Origin: Flaccisagitta enflata | Lineage: Eukaryota; Chaetognatha; Sagittoidea; Aphragmophora | NCBI GenBank assembly: GCA_965153355.1 | Contig: OZ231126.1 | Coordinates: 682,001-746,000 of the forward strand | Direction: 5' to 3' | DNA length: 64,000 bases | In this document: positions 1 to 26,065 of the stretch, in pieces | Layout of the letters: each line of letters opens with the position of its first letter | Position numbering within the stretch: the first letter of the stretch is position 1 | Notes under the pieces: generated by a model | What the model was told of the DNA's origin: nothing | Databases searched by the model: none | The model's input: the letters and a program-made list of their open reading frames with translations, nothing else | Made by a program: the position numbers and the translations under genes

Positions 1-309
1 AGGAAAAAATAGATGATCCATCATCTAAATTTGAGTTACATGTAACAACACATGCGGAAAGTGTGGGAGGAAAGTCAACAAAGTAAATATATCACTCCGA
101 TACCATAAAATTTGAACTAGAGGCACTACTTTCTGACAGAGGATTTGAGACAAAGATGATATCACTTTGGGGTTTTTTTTTCCAATTTTGTGTACGTCAT
201 GGGTATACAAATCAAGAACTATTTAGTGGAAAGAGCGGTTTTTGAAAGTGAAGAATTCATAATTTTCAGCTTTATTTTGCATAAGAATTTTGCAGTTTAG
301 TTTGACTCA
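1..309. other. Intergenic DNA, nothing recognised
   Basis: AT-rich sequence without a recognisable exon, repeat or RNA gene. It ends where the first hairpin-ended element begins. Confidence 0.5.
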
Positions 310-496
310 TTTTTAGTCGCGGACACGCGTCTCTACAACTTGCCGTGTCGGTCGTTCGGTCCGTCCATCGGTCCGTCCGTCTGTCCATCCGTCCGTCCGT
401 CCGTCCGTCCGAAATATTTTTGAATCGCGAGCAGTTTTTGCATTACTGCTCCTGCCCAACCGTCCGCGACTGGATTGCCGTGTATTTGGCCTTGTT
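310..496 (-). mobile_element. HPE-A hairpin-ended element, complete short copy
   Basis: Read on the minus strand it starts AACAAGGCC, carries TTGGGCAGGAGCAGTAATGC, then a (GGACCGAC)-like tract of about 60 bp, and ends in the palindrome near 316-333 (AGTCGCG, loop GACA, CGCGTCT) followed by an A-run. This is the smallest complete form, 187 bp. No coding capacity. Confidence 0.75.
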
Positions 497-884
497 TGAT
501 AGCATATTGTTAATCGTGGTGCAACTCCCTTTGATCTGATAAGTCGCACTGTACGGTTTTGATGAAAAATTCTTTTTTTTATATTTTTAGCCAACTCTGT
601 ATTTTTTCAAACGGCGGCTTAGAAAATGAAAATGTCATCTCTTTGCAGATCTCTTAAGTGCGACCTATTAAATAGGAAGAGGGAATTGCATCAAGATTAT
701 TTTGATTAAGTGTTATTGTAATTGTTATTTGGGTGTCAATCAATTTTGGAAACGCCAATCGGACATATGACCAAGCACAACCACAAATCAACTATCTTCA
801 CAATTTTTTTTTTTTAGTTTTTTTTTTTACTGTAAATCATGAAGAAACAAGCCCAGCACAGTCCTGCAGTACTCCAAAACTACA

Positions 885-959
885 GACCGGCGGACGGATG
901 GACGGATGGACGGATGGACTGACACAGCAGGGTGTAAAGACGCGTGTCCGCGACTAAAA
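885..959 (+). mobile_element. HPE-A 3-prime end
   Basis: A tract of GGACGGATGGACGG units leads into GGGTGTAAAGACGCG and the hairpin AGACGCG-TGTC-CGCGACT, then AAAA. The 5-prime tip AACAAGG is not visible upstream, so this is truncated or diverged. Confidence 0.6.
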
Positions 960-1138
960 CAAGTCTTCATGTCACCAGTAGAAAATATACGGAATATTTT
1001 TGTAAGAAAGCAAAAAAAGTAAAATAATCTCGATGCGCATGTTATGAAGTGGGTGCTTCATACCGAATGAATCTTGGGCCTAATTTCATGAAAAAAAAAC
1101 CTTAGGGGAAAGAATGACTAATCTGATTTGATATTTCC

Positions 1139-2008
1139 TTTTTTGGGCAGCGGCCCGAAGGGGCCGATGACCTATGCTTTCACACAGAAAGAAATTTTCT
1201 CCTCCTCCTTCTTCTCCTTCTCCTTCTCCTCCTCCTCCTCCTCCTTCTCCGTCCCCCCCCTGGCTTCCAAGCTCAAATCGCAGCCTCAAGCCCAAATCAC
1301 AGTCTCGAGCTTGAATCCCAGGCTCAGGGCTCAATTTCCAACCTTATGGCTTAAATCCCAGCTTCATCATTCATATTCCAATCTTTTGGCTCAAATCCCA
1401 GCCTTATGACTCAAATTACAGCCTTGCATAGGTCATCCGTTCCTTTGGGGCCTGCTGACCTCTCAAATCCCACCTCCTCCTTCCAAAGCCTAGTCTCAAG
1501 ACCAAAATCCTAGCTTTGAGGCTCAAATCCCCGCTTTGAAGCTCAAATCCCAGCCTTGAGGCTCAAATCTCAGTCTCCAGGCTAAAATCCCAGCCTCGAG
1601 GCTCAAATTCCAGCCCTTAAGCTCAAATCCCAGTCTCAAGGCACAAATCCCAGCCTCGAAGCTCAAATCCTAGCCTCAAAGCTCACATACCAGCTTCCAA
1701 GCTCAAATCCCTGCCCTGAAGCTCAAATCCCAACCTCAAAGCTCAAATCCCAGCCTCGAAGCTCAAATCTCAGCTTTGAAGCTGAAATCACAGCCTCGAA
1801 GCTCAAATCCCAGCCTCAAAGCCCTAATCCAAGCCTCAAGGCCCCAATCCCAGCCTCCAGGCCCTAATTCCAACCTTGAGGCCCAAATAAAAACAGCATA
1901 GGTCATCGGCCCCTTCGGGGCCGCTGCCCCTCTTACCACCTCACACCCACATACACTCACATAGGGGCAACGGGTACCGCTGACCATCTAACGCTTTTGC
2001 GACTATTT
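1139..2008 (-). mobile_element. HPE-E element, long copy with about 20-bp tandem repeats
   Basis: Left end TTTTTTGGGCAGCGGCCC and a second arm at 1897-1932 form long inverted repeats around GGCCCCGAAGGGGCC and the CCTATGC motif. Between them lie a CTCCTTCT tract and roughly 20-bp repeats of the type AGGCTCAAATCCCAGCCTCG. The tail carries GGGTACCGCTGACCATC and ends GCGACTATTT. A partial extra inverted arm near 1424-1460 suggests a composite of two copies. Confidence 0.75.
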
Positions 2009-2052
2009 ATTACTCCTCGACCCCGCAGAAGAAAAAGGAAGTTACCCTGATT

Positions 2053-2378
2053 TAACAAGTAAAGCGGGGTTACTATATTGATGAGGTCGGGTGTTCATAG
2101 GCGTACACACCCCCTATCCCCCACAACCCCCACCCCCCACACTTCATTCCACACCCACCCACTCCCCCACAACCCCCACCCACTCACCCACAACCCCCAC
2201 CCACTCCTCCCACAACCCCCACCCCCCCCCCCCAACACTTCATTCCACACACACACGGAATTCACTCGTCACTGCACTTTTGGACTTGTTTGTTACGGAT
2301 AGACCGTCGGACCGATGGACCAACGTACCGAGAGACCGACGTATGGACATACCTCTTAAAGAGTAGCGTGTCCGCAAC
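2053..2378 (+). mobile_element. HPE-B element, first of two tandem copies
   Basis: Starts AACAAGTAAAGCGGGG. It has a C-rich core (CACAACCCCCACCCAC repeats, 2110-2240), then GGACTTGTTTGTTACGG with GGACCGAC-type units. It ends in the degraded hairpin AGTAGCG-TGTC-CGCAACT. The next copy starts within 2 bp of this end. Confidence 0.7.
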
Positions 2379-2379
2379 T

Positions 2380-2590
2380 AACAAGTGACGCGGGGTCACA
2401 ATATCGTTGCGGACAGGTGGGCAGGGGCATCCTACCCCCATCCATGCCCCTCTCACGTACACACAAGAAACATCTAAAACACTCATTTTCGCACTTTTCG
2501 ACTCATGTCCACGGACGCACCGACGGACGGACGGACCGACCAATGGGCGGACAAAGCCTCTTATAGAGTTGCGTGTCCGCAACTTAAAAA
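2380..2590 (+). mobile_element. HPE-B element, second tandem copy (best full-length example)
   Basis: AACAAGTGACGCGGGGTCAC at the 5-prime end, then GGGCAGGGGCATCC, CTAAAACACTCATTTTCGCA, CTTTTCGACTCATG, a GACGGACGGACGGACCGACC tract, AAAGCCTCTTATAG, and the perfect hairpin AGTTGCG-TGTC-CGCAACT followed by TAAAAA. About 210 bp. Confidence 0.8.
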
Positions 2591-2771
2591 TCGTTATTGA
2601 AAGATTTTTTCTCCACTGTGGAAATATTTGATGTATAATTAGATAAATATGTGTTTACAAGTCAATTTCATAAATTCATTTTATTTCTCCTTTTCTTTTT
2701 TTTCTAATCAATGATAATGAAAACTCGGAAACCAATTTCCGGCAATCATTTTTTCCCATGGAAATTCTCTC

Positions 2772-2900
2772 TTATGAGTCGCGGACACGCGACTCTATTG
2801 GAGGCTTGTACTGTCTGTCGGTCCGTCCAATCGTCCGTCAGTCGGTCCATGACGCTCGAGTTGGAAAGTGTTATATTACATTCTTTAAGATTCCGTTAGT
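2772..2900 (-). mobile_element. HPE-A hairpin end, truncated
   Basis: Hairpin AGTCGCG-GACA-CGCGACT at 2777-2794 followed (plus strand) by GTCGGTCCGTCC units. The rest of the element is lost at the following (GT)n microsatellite. Confidence 0.6.
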
Positions 2901-2901
2901 A

Positions 2902-2926
2902 CGTGTGTGTGTATGTGTGTGTGTGT

Positions 2927-3020
<94 letters not shown>
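2902..3020. repeat. (GT)n microsatellite, about 120 bp
   Basis: Nearly pure GT repeat with a few GTATGT interruptions at the left edge. Confidence 0.98.
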
Positions 3021-3024
<4 letters not shown>

Positions 3025-3327
3025 GGCTGCAGAAAATTTTTGGCTTCCTACGAGCAAATTTTTTTAGTGGTGCCTTCCTATTGAAAGTGCGTATGATTCT
3101 CGCGACAACTTATAAGTTTTAGAATAGAAATAAAGGAATTGAATGATGACAAACAGTCCAAAAGTATGTTTCAAATCAAAACAAACAAATAAAAGCAAAA
3201 GACGATATTGAAAGTTTTACAGCACATATGAACCTCGATTCTATCTTTTAAGGTTATGGTTTCCTCATAATGTAGCTCTTGGGTGATTTGTGGAATTCTG
3301 GTTGCCTTTTTCTTTTTTTCTTAGCTT

Positions 3328-4390
3328 AAGTGTTTCACTTAGAATAGATGTTTGCAAAGATAGTTTTTCTTCATAAAAAACAAGGAGTGATGCACGTAGT
3401 AAATAGGCAGAGAGAGCGCACAAGGCACTCTTCTTTATTTTTCATAGGAGTATGGTGAGTAGTGTTCGCAAAAGCAGTGGATTTTTTTTCAGCTAGCAGA
3501 AAGCAGAAAAAACATTTTTCTGCTAGCACTGCTAGCAGTAAAGAGCAGTACTGCATGTATGCATAAACTAACTGTTATGCCTTTTCACTAACTAAAAATG
3601 GTTAAAAACTATCAAAGAAGAGAAAGTGTAAGGGACTTTCATATATGATTTAACACATTTGCATCAAACAGGCTGCAAAAAGGCCAGATACATGATACCA
3701 CAGTGTTGGATGGCTGAGCAGGGACAGTAATGCAAAAAACCACACACAAATCAAATGTTACTAACCAATTAGGTAGTTTTAGTGGTAATGTTATCCAACT
3801 TTCAAAATAATCACTTGGTTTTCAATGAATAATAATGAAGGAAGCCTAGAGGCCAACATTTTTGAATGGCATAATATATGAATTACTTTATCAGCAATCA
3901 TTGCTATAAGAATCCCAGTTGCACTTGATGCACATTCTCTCTCTCTATTAAAGTTGTGGTTGGTTTAGTTGAAAAAGGCCTTTAAAAGCTTTTTACTCAA
4001 AGGTATTTTTGTTATGTTTTGAGTCCAATAGATAATTCCAATTTAGCATGTCTCTTTGATTCTGGCTGTATCCTATCAGTTCAAGGTAATTGTCATGAAC
4101 AGCCTTTACATGTATATTTATATAAAATCAACATTTTCTAATGATTTTTTTATTACCCAAATCAAAAAAGAAAACCAAAGAAATCCTTGTAGATACCTTA
4201 TGTGGATTTTTAGTGGAAAACTGGACAAAAAAATGTAAAAATATTAGAATTTTCACTGCTACTTACTGCTAGCAGCTGAAAATTTTCTGCTAGCAGAGCA
4301 GTTTCAAATTACTGCTAGTAGCTCTGCTAGCAAATTGCCTGCTCGGGCAAACACTAATGGTGAGGGATATTGTTCAACTTGTCATATCTT
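3328..4390 (+). repeat. Dispersed repeat L, copy interrupted by a hAT-type element
   Basis: The segment AGGAGTGATGCACGTAGTAA, CACAAGGCACTCTTC and, after the insertion, GGATATTGTTCAACTTGTCA matches a contiguous copy at 55527-55690. The two halves are separated here by the 897-bp element at 3460-4356. Confidence 0.7.
3460..4356. mobile_element. Non-autonomous hAT-type DNA transposon
   Basis: Ends TAGTGTTCGC and (inverted) TAGTGTTTGC form short terminal inverted repeats. Both sides are flanked by a perfect 8-bp direct repeat ATGGTGAG (3452-3459 and 4357-4364). An 8-bp duplication with TAGTGTT termini is the hAT signature. Subterminal regions are rich in CTGCTAGCAG motifs. No transposase ORF is visible. 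The paralogous site at 55650-55670 lacks the insertion. Confidence 0.88.
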
Positions 4391-4599
4391 CTTTTCATCT
4401 CTGTGTCATTCTAAACCTAATATCCTTCCTTCTTTCTTTACTCACACTTTTCCTTCTTCTCTTTTCTGTTTTTTTCTTCTTTTTTTTTCTTCTTCCTCTT
4501 TTTCTTTTCCTTTTTTTCTTTTCCCCTTTTTTTGCCCCTTCCCTTCCTACTGGCCTTCCTAGCTTCCTACGAGCGCCGCTCGCGTGCTCGGCTACTTTC

Positions 4600-4653
4600 T
4601 GCAGCCCTGGTGTGTGTGTGTGGGTGCGTGCGTGCGTGCATGCGTGTGTGTGT

Positions 4654-4726
<73 letters not shown>

Positions 4727-4745
4727 TGTGTCTGTGTCTGTGTGT
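4600..4745. repeat. (GT)n microsatellite
   Basis: GT repeat with CGTG and CTGT variants at the edges, followed by a G-run and a fragment of HPE-B. Confidence 0.95.
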
Positions 4746-4789
4746 TTGATTGGAAGGGGGGGGGGGTGTTGTGAAAGAGGATGTGATGG

Positions 4790-4862
4790 GCGTGGTTTGG
4801 TGGGGGTGTTGTGTGCCCCTGCTCACCCGTCCGCAACAACATTGTGATTCCGTGTACATTAC
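4790..4862 (-). mobile_element. HPE-B 5-prime end fragment
   Basis: GCCCCTGCTCACCCGTCCGC followed by AACAACATTGTGATTCCG is the reverse of the HPE-B 5-prime region. The hairpin end is absent. Confidence 0.5.
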
Positions 4863-4969
4863 GATGGGAGCAATGAGGACCTAGATCATCCATCCATCCA
4901 TTCACGTCTCCATGCCAGTCCATAAGTCAGTCTGTCTTTCCCATGCTCGGTAGTTGGTCCATCATTATA

Positions 4970-5146
4970 AAGTTGAATCCCGCTCTAACGGATTTCAAGG
5001 CGCTATCAAATTTTACTTGTTACAAAAGGAATTCTCTCAGTGCCAATATAGGAAATAAAAAGAAATAAGTTGCGGGGACTATCATTTTGCATCCACTGTA
5101 GGGGGAATTCCGTAAGTTGCAGGTTTGTTTGAGCGGGGTTCAACTG
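4970..5146. mobile_element. TA-flanked MITE, pogo/Tigger-like ends
   Basis: Left AGTTGAATCCCGCTCTAACG and right GAGCGGGGTTCAACTG are inverted repeats next to TA on both sides. It is 177 bp and non-coding. A second copy lies at 11601-11866. The CAGTTGAACCCCGC end with TA target is typical of Tc1/mariner pogo-Tigger derivatives; that assignment is by analogy. Confidence 0.75.
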
Positions 5147-5217
5147 TACTTAGTTAAAAAGTACCGCGTGGCTTCATCATCTTTGGCAGGCACTTAAGGA
5201 TGATTCATTCACTTCAG

Positions 5218-5310
5218 CGCTCATTCATTCATTCATTCATTCATTCATTCATTCACTCATTCATTCATTCATTCATTCATTGATTCATTCATTAATTCAT
5301 ATATTCATTC
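5218..5310. repeat. (ATTC)n microsatellite
   Basis: TCATTCATTCATTC repeated about 20 times with a few substitutions. Confidence 0.95.
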
Positions 5311-6940
5311 TTTAAGGCTCATTTCAATTGCAGTTTAACAAGTCCGATCGGGCAACGATGCGTCCTCTACTTATCTCTATGTAGAAAGAATTCCACGGTA
5401 ATTGCATATTGCAGTTCTTATTGTCAACATTGCTTTTCTTGGTTAAAAAATACATCATTCTATGAATATACCAATCAACAAAATATGAAGTTCTTGCTCT
5501 TTTATGTGATACTTAAATGACATAATAAAATAAAAACAATACTGCTTATTGCTAAGAGACCAGATTCATTTAAGTATTGACAAAAAGGATTTGCTATGAA
5601 AAAAAGTTGTGGAGGTGGGAGGGATGGGGTCAAAATTCAAGCAGAAAGAATTATTGGCATGGAAGGAGGTACTCCGAGGTAGTTATGTACCTCAAAAGAT
5701 GCGAGGACGCATCTAAAAATGATTGGGAGTGGTGTGGAAGGGATTGAATTGGCGATTGATGGATTTTTGAAGAAGGGTAACGGACGGACGGACAAACGGA
5801 CAGACCCTCTCATAGAGATGCGAGGACGCATCTAAAAAGATACCATCATTTGATGGTTTCAATTTATGTTGAATTATATTATATCATATAGAAACGTAAA
5901 TCAAAAACTTAGATTTTCTCAAAACTTGTTTTTCTAATCATCATTAGCAAGAGACTAGTCTCAGCTTTCATTTGATGTATCATATGATAAGGTTTTCGCG
6001 AATAGGGGTTATACAATTAGTATGACTTCATAAAAGTGTCTCAGAACATTTCTGTCGCGTATTCAACTGACAACTTGTTTCATTCATTCTGAATGAAAAT
6101 CTTTTCAGAGATCTTCTTTCATTTTCTATATGAATGTCAAATGCTGTTTCTTTGCTCTTGGCGTCTCAGGGCGTGGTCACAGAACAAAAATGAAAATAGA
6201 TTTGAAATCAGCAGACTTCGGGGATTCAGCAGGTAGCTTACCTTACCTTACCTGGACCTGGTTTGGCTTTTACAGCCTTGTCTTTAGGATATGATTGTCT
6301 CAGAGATTTATCACTCAATTTTTTAGGGAAAAAAGATCAACCCCATGATAATTGCTGCAATATATGATACATAATTATTCACTGAAACATTATTTTTGCA
6401 TACAAGTTCCGTGGGACTCTCTGAAACGCAAGAAGGAAATTCAAGCATTGCTTTTTTGATCGCTTTTTAAAGGAACTCGGCCAAGTTGACATCCTTAACG
6501 CATACACTTGAGGGTACTGGATCACAAGCAGTGTTGTCAATGGAGTCCATGATAAACAATAAGAATAAGATCTGGGCACGCTGTTTCTCCATCGGGCACA
6601 GTACAAATATGGGTATCGTGCCCGGCGTGCACGCTAAATAAATCACGAAGGCAAGGCCAGTTCACCATTATGTGGTGGTTTCAACGACTATTTTCTCAAC
6701 AAACATTTTCCGCGAGATTTCTTTCCTGAAAAGCTCATTCAAGAAGCATTAACTTCTTCATTGAAATCATTGTACTTCTACCTTTACTTCTATAAGAGGC
6801 AAAAATTGCCCAAATAGAGGGTATGATCAATGGTCCCCTAGAGTCAGTAATTTCTCTATGCTCAGGAATTAATAATGAACAAACATTTGCCTGCCTCTGT
6901 TTGCTACCGGTATTGGCTCAAACAAAGAATGCAGATTGAG
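5311..6940. other. Intergenic DNA, no gene recognised
   Basis: Apart from two HPE-C hairpin ends (5697-5842) the stretch shows only AT-rich unique-looking sequence, including CTTACC repeats near 6237-6255. Short open frames here have no recognisable domain. Confidence 0.4.
5697..5842 (+). mobile_element. HPE-C 3-prime ends, two hairpins
   Basis: The hairpin AGATGCG-AGGA-CGCATCT followed by AAAAA occurs twice (5697-5718 and 5816-5837). The second is preceded by ACGGACGGACGGAC and CCTCTCATAG. This looks like one HPE-C copy inserted next to the end of another. Confidence 0.6.
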
Positions 6941-7156
6941 GTCAGATTGGTACAACTGGAATCTGACTAATAGATGACAAGGTGTCTGTCAAAAAGATAC
7001 ACCCCTTTCTCCCCCCCCCCCCCACCAACCCAGAAGTATCTGAAACTCTTGTTTTTCCACTTTTCAACTCATGCTTACGGAACGACGGATTGACAGTCCG
7101 ACGGACCAATGGACGGACAAAGCCTCTTGTAGATTTGCGTGTCCGCAACATTTAAA
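6941..7156 (+). mobile_element. HPE-B element, diverged
   Basis: Contains a C-run core, CTTTTCAACTCATGC, GACGGACCAATGGACGGAC, AAAGCCTCTTGTAG and the damaged hairpin TTTGCG-TGTC-CGCAACA followed by TTTAAAAAAA. The 5-prime tip is not recognisable. Confidence 0.6.
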
Positions 7157-7448
7157 AAAAATTCGTACTTATTAATTTCCATTTACGTAATTAAAATCTT
7201 ATTTTCTGGCAGAAACAATGGGAACATGATCTAGGCACTACATCATCAGTACATCATTGGAGCTTTGGTTGTAAAAATTTATTGCTTTGGACTTTGGTTG
7301 TGAGAGGAGTTTCTATCATAACAAATTTATGTATATACGGGGCATTGAAATTGCTTGGAAACATTCTTTTTGGTTTTAAATGCCAAAATTGAGTCTGGCC
7401 TATAGGAAAGCTGAATCAAACTCAGAATTCTGTTATGTCAGAGATTAG

Positions 7449-7858
7449 TACGCGAATCTATAAAAAAGCCGCACTTTTAGATAAAAAATTATTATACTGA
7501 ATTTCAAAATAATCAAGTAAAATCATAAACCATATTAAAGCTTTCAAAGAGAACTTTCATTTGGCTCCCATCTGGTATTTCTAGCTTTGTTCGTTTAGAA
7601 ATGGCATGAAGAAAAGTAAAAACATCGCCACTTTCAGTTGTGCAATCCTATTGAAAAATAAACATTTTTCCAAAATAGAGGTTCACTTTGACAAGCTCTA
7701 ACTTCTAATCGGTTTGAGATAGAAACCTGGGACTGGTCTAGAATGAAAAAAAATTCAAAAATCTTTAAAAATAGTTGAACAAAAAAATTTTAAAATAATT
7801 TTTTTCTGTCTCTTCCACTGACCTACAAAAGGGTGCGGCTTTTTTTTTTATTCGCGTA
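7449..7858 (-). mobile_element. TIR element G, copy 1
   Basis: Ends TACGCGAATC..AAAAAAGCCGCAC and GTGCGGC..ATTCGCGTA are inverted repeats. Internal segments (GATAGAAACCTGGGACTGG) match, in reverse, the copy at 17814-18414 inside the astacin gene. Non-coding. Confidence 0.7.
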
Positions 7859-8035
7859 GTAGTACGTCAATGACTATTGGGCCACTGACTCATTATCTTG
7901 ACTCGCAAATGGAAATCGGCCACTTAGCATAACAAAAGAAATTATTTGACTCCACCGAAAAAAAATTCTCGAAATTCAATGACAAAAGAGCATAATCGTA
8001 TTTTTTTTTCCTTTCAAGATCAACATATATCCCGA
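7859..8035. other. Sequence upstream of the astacin gene
   Basis: AT-rich; nothing recognised before the candidate TATA box. Confidence 0.4.
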
Positions 8036-8042
8036 TATAAAT
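8036..8042 (+). promoter_or_regulatory. Candidate TATA box of the astacin gene
   Basis: TATAAAT lies 75 nt upstream of the start codon at 8117. This would put transcription start about 8065 and leave a 5-prime leader near 50 nt. Position and motif only; no further support. Confidence 0.3.
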
Positions 8043-8116
8043 GAGGGGGTTCCTTATTTGTCTGAATATATCTTTACATTATCCAAGACCTAAAATACCG
8101 TTCTTATTCCGTCACC

Positions 8117-23030
<14,914 letters not shown>

Positions 23031-23057
<27 letters not shown>

Positions 23058-23173
23058 GTATGGATGACTTTAAATGACATAACAAGATTCCAGATCACAC
23101 TTGTTCTGTTAACAGGTATGAATGACTTTAAATGACATAACAACATTCCACATCACACTTGTTTTGTCAAGAC
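23031..23173. repeat. 58-bp tandem repeat that duplicates a splice donor
   Basis: Units start TCCAGATCA or TCCACATCA at 23031, 23089 and 23147. The first unit contains the last 27 nt of exon 9 and its donor TTAACAG|GTATGG. The second repeats both (TTAACAG|GTATGA). The third is truncated before the donor. Confidence 0.95.
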
Positions 23174-23349
23174 ATAACATGAGATACAACAGGCTGGTCA
23201 CGGATTCTCAGTGAGCAAGCGAGGCTGGCGTGAGAAAATGTATCTGATACGTCATGATTTGGCAAGGCTTGATATGAGATGAGATGACATAACATGTCAT
23301 TATACGGCATTGAAGGTTGATGAAAGCAGGCCTTTGTATACTTGAGTTA

Positions 23350-23376
23350 CCCCCCCCCTCCGGTGGGGGGGGGGGA
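23350..23376. repeat. C-run / G-run hairpin
   Basis: CCCCCCCCTCCGG followed by TGGGGGGGGG. It can fold into a GC hairpin or four-stranded structures. Confidence 0.7.
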
Positions 23377-23489
23377 AATCAAAGGGTTTGGAGATGGGGA
23401 AGAAAATCAAAGAGGGTAAAAAGAAAAAAAAAAAGAAAATTGGGGGAAAATACAACTTTTGGCAGTACCAAATCAGAAATACTGATTAG

Positions 23490-23718
23490 AACAAGGCCGG
23501 ATACACGGCTACCCCAGTCGCGTGCGGGTGGGCAGGGGCCATATTTGAGGTCAGTGGAGTATTTGGGCAGGAGCGTTTTAGCCAAAAACCCCATAAACGG
23601 CAAAAAAGTAAAGTGTTTACGGATCGACGGACCGACGGACCGACGGACCGACGGACCGACGGACGGACCGACGTACCGACAAAGCGAGGTGTAGAGTCGC
23701 GTAGCACGCGACTAAAAA
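23490..23718 (+). mobile_element. HPE-A element, complete
   Basis: AACAAGGCCGGATACACGGC, GTCGCGTGCGGGTGGGCAGG, six GGACCGAC units, AAAGCGAGGTGTAGAG and hairpin AGTCGCG-TAGCA-CGCGACT with AAAAA. Confidence 0.85.
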
Positions 23719-24642
23719 TACAATTCAACACCATTCAAACCTTAACTACACTGTTTGACTGCCTTATGGGGAAGAAAATAATAGATTTTGGAATGCGAGG
23801 CAACGCATTGCGGGGAAGAAAATCAAAGGCAGGGGGGGGGGGAATCAAAAGCGACTCAAGAATATACACCCCTGGACGAAAGTAGAGAGGCCGACAAGAC
23901 ATGTCGTGCCCAAAACAAAGCTTTATCCACTAATTGATGTCCATTCCAAGCCGCTTAACCTAAATTGAACCCTGAATGTGGTTTCCAATTGTTTTAAAAG
24001 CTATTCAGCGGCTTATTTTTGAGCATATATAGTAATTGAAAGCTTTCTAGGCACCTCGACAGTACATTTATCAGAATGTTTTTTTTTGTGCAAAATCTCT
24101 TTCAAATGAGCCATTGCAGAACTCTCAATTCAACCAGGATCTATCGTTAGGTTTAAGCTTGCATTGAATTACCATTGCAATCTATACTTTACAGGGTGTT
24201 TCGCATCAAATGAAATATAAGAAAACGATGTCATTTTGCTTCTAGAAATGAGAAAGCAGTTCTTGAAAAGATTCAAAGAGCTCAAAGGCTCAAAGGCCAC
24301 AATTGCACAACAATGATTTGAAGTAAAATTGAATATTTACAGCCATTACTTTTTTTGTCTCAGACATTTTTCTTTAAATTGTTCTCATTTCTAAATGGCA
24401 TAACTTACAGATCCCAGATTGATCTCAATTTAAAGAAATTGAAATTTTCTTTCATTTGAGTTCAATTTGGCATCGGTAGCTCAAACCGTTTGGACGTGAG
24501 TGTAATTTAAAGAAAAACTTCCAAGACAGAAAAAACATTGACTGTAAAAGTTCGTTTTACTTCAAATCTATATTGTGGTCAAACTATTTAACTTAAACCA
24601 ATGAAATTTTTACATGAAAAATCAGAGCTTAAGAGCTTTTTG
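23719..24642. other. Sequence before the assembly gap, no gene recognised
   Basis: AT-rich. Some blocks (GAGCCATTGCAGAACTCTCA, 24109-24128) resemble the inverted-repeat element at 63182-63537, so a diverged relative may be present. Confidence 0.35.
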
Positions 24643-24652
24643 NNNNNNNNNN
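24643..24652. other. Assembly gap (10 N)
   Basis: Run of ten undetermined bases. The sequence to the right resumes inside a minisatellite, so real missing length may be much larger. Confidence 1.
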
Positions 24653-26065
24653 CAAACCAGACTTAAACCAGACTTAAACCAGGCTCAAACCAGGCACAAA
24701 CCAGGCTCAAACCATAATCAAACCAGACTCAAACCAGACTCAAGCCAGACTCAAACAAGACTCAAGCCAGACTCAAACCAGACTCAACCAGATTCAAACC
24801 AGACTCAAACCAGACTCAAACCAGACTCAAGCCAGACTCAAGCCAGAATTAAGCCAAATTAAACCAAAAAAACCAGACCAAAACCTGACCGAAACCAGGC
24901 CTAAATCAGACCTAAATCAAACATAAACCAGACAAAAACCAGACATCAGACCTAAACCAGACCTAACAGACCTGAACCAGACCTAAATCAGACATGAACC
25001 AGTCTTAAACCAGACTTAAACCAGACTTAAACCAGACTTAAACCAGACTTAAACCAGACTTAAACCAACTTAAACCATACTTATCTTTAATATCATTTTT
25101 AAGCAGACTTAAACCAGCAGACTTAAACCATTAGACCAGCAGATTTAAACCATTAGATTTAAACCAGCAGACTTAAACAGATTTAAACCAGCAGACTTTA
25201 ACCAGACTTAACCATTCAATCTAAACCAGCAGACAAAGCAGTTTAAACCAGCAGATTTAAACCAGCAGACTTTAACCATCAGACTTTACCCAGCAGACTT
25301 TAACCAGCAGACTTTAACCAGCAGACTTTAACCAGCAGACTTTAACCAAAAATGACCAAAAAAGACCAAAATGACCAAAATGATCAAAAATGACCAAAAA
25401 AAACCAAAATGACCAAAATGACCAAAGATGACCAAAGATGACCAAAGATGACCAAATGAAAATTAACAAAAATAAAATGACCAAATTGCCAAAAAATGAC
25501 CAAATTGACAAAAAATGATCAAAAATGATCAAAAATGACCAAAAATGACCAAAAATGACCAAAATGACCTAAAATGACCAAAAATGACCAAAATGACCTA
25601 AAATGACCAAAATGACCAAAATGACCAAAAATGACCAAAAATGATCAAAATACCCAAAAATGACCAAAAATGACCAAAAATGACCAAAAATGATCAAAAA
25701 TGATCAAAAATGGCCAAAAATGACCAAAATGACCAAAATGACTAAAAATGACCAAAAATAATAATCAAAAATAATCAAAAATGACCAAAAATGACCAAAA
25801 ATGATCCAATATGACCAAAAATGACCAAAATGACCAAAATGACCAAAATGACCAAAATGACCAAAATGACCAAAAATGGCCAAAAATGACCAAAAATAAC
25901 CAAAAATGACTAAAAGCAACCAATAATTCCCAAAAACAACAAAAAAATGACTCAAAATAACTCCAGACGACCCAAAAATACGAAAAAAGCTAAGTGTGAC
26001 CGACAGACCGACAGACCGACAGACGGACAGAGTGGGTCATAGAGTCGCGTGCACGCGACTAAAAA
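24653..26065 (+). mobile_element. HPE-A element with expanded core, left end lost in gap
   Basis: Same order of arrays as 20796-22909: CTCAAACCAGA (24653-25080), CAGCAGACTTTAACC (25100-25345), AAAAATGACC (25346-25915). It then has ACCGACAGACCGACAGACGG and hairpin AGTCGCG-TGCA-CGCGACT with AAAAA. Its right edge abuts the reverse transcriptase fragment. Confidence 0.85.
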
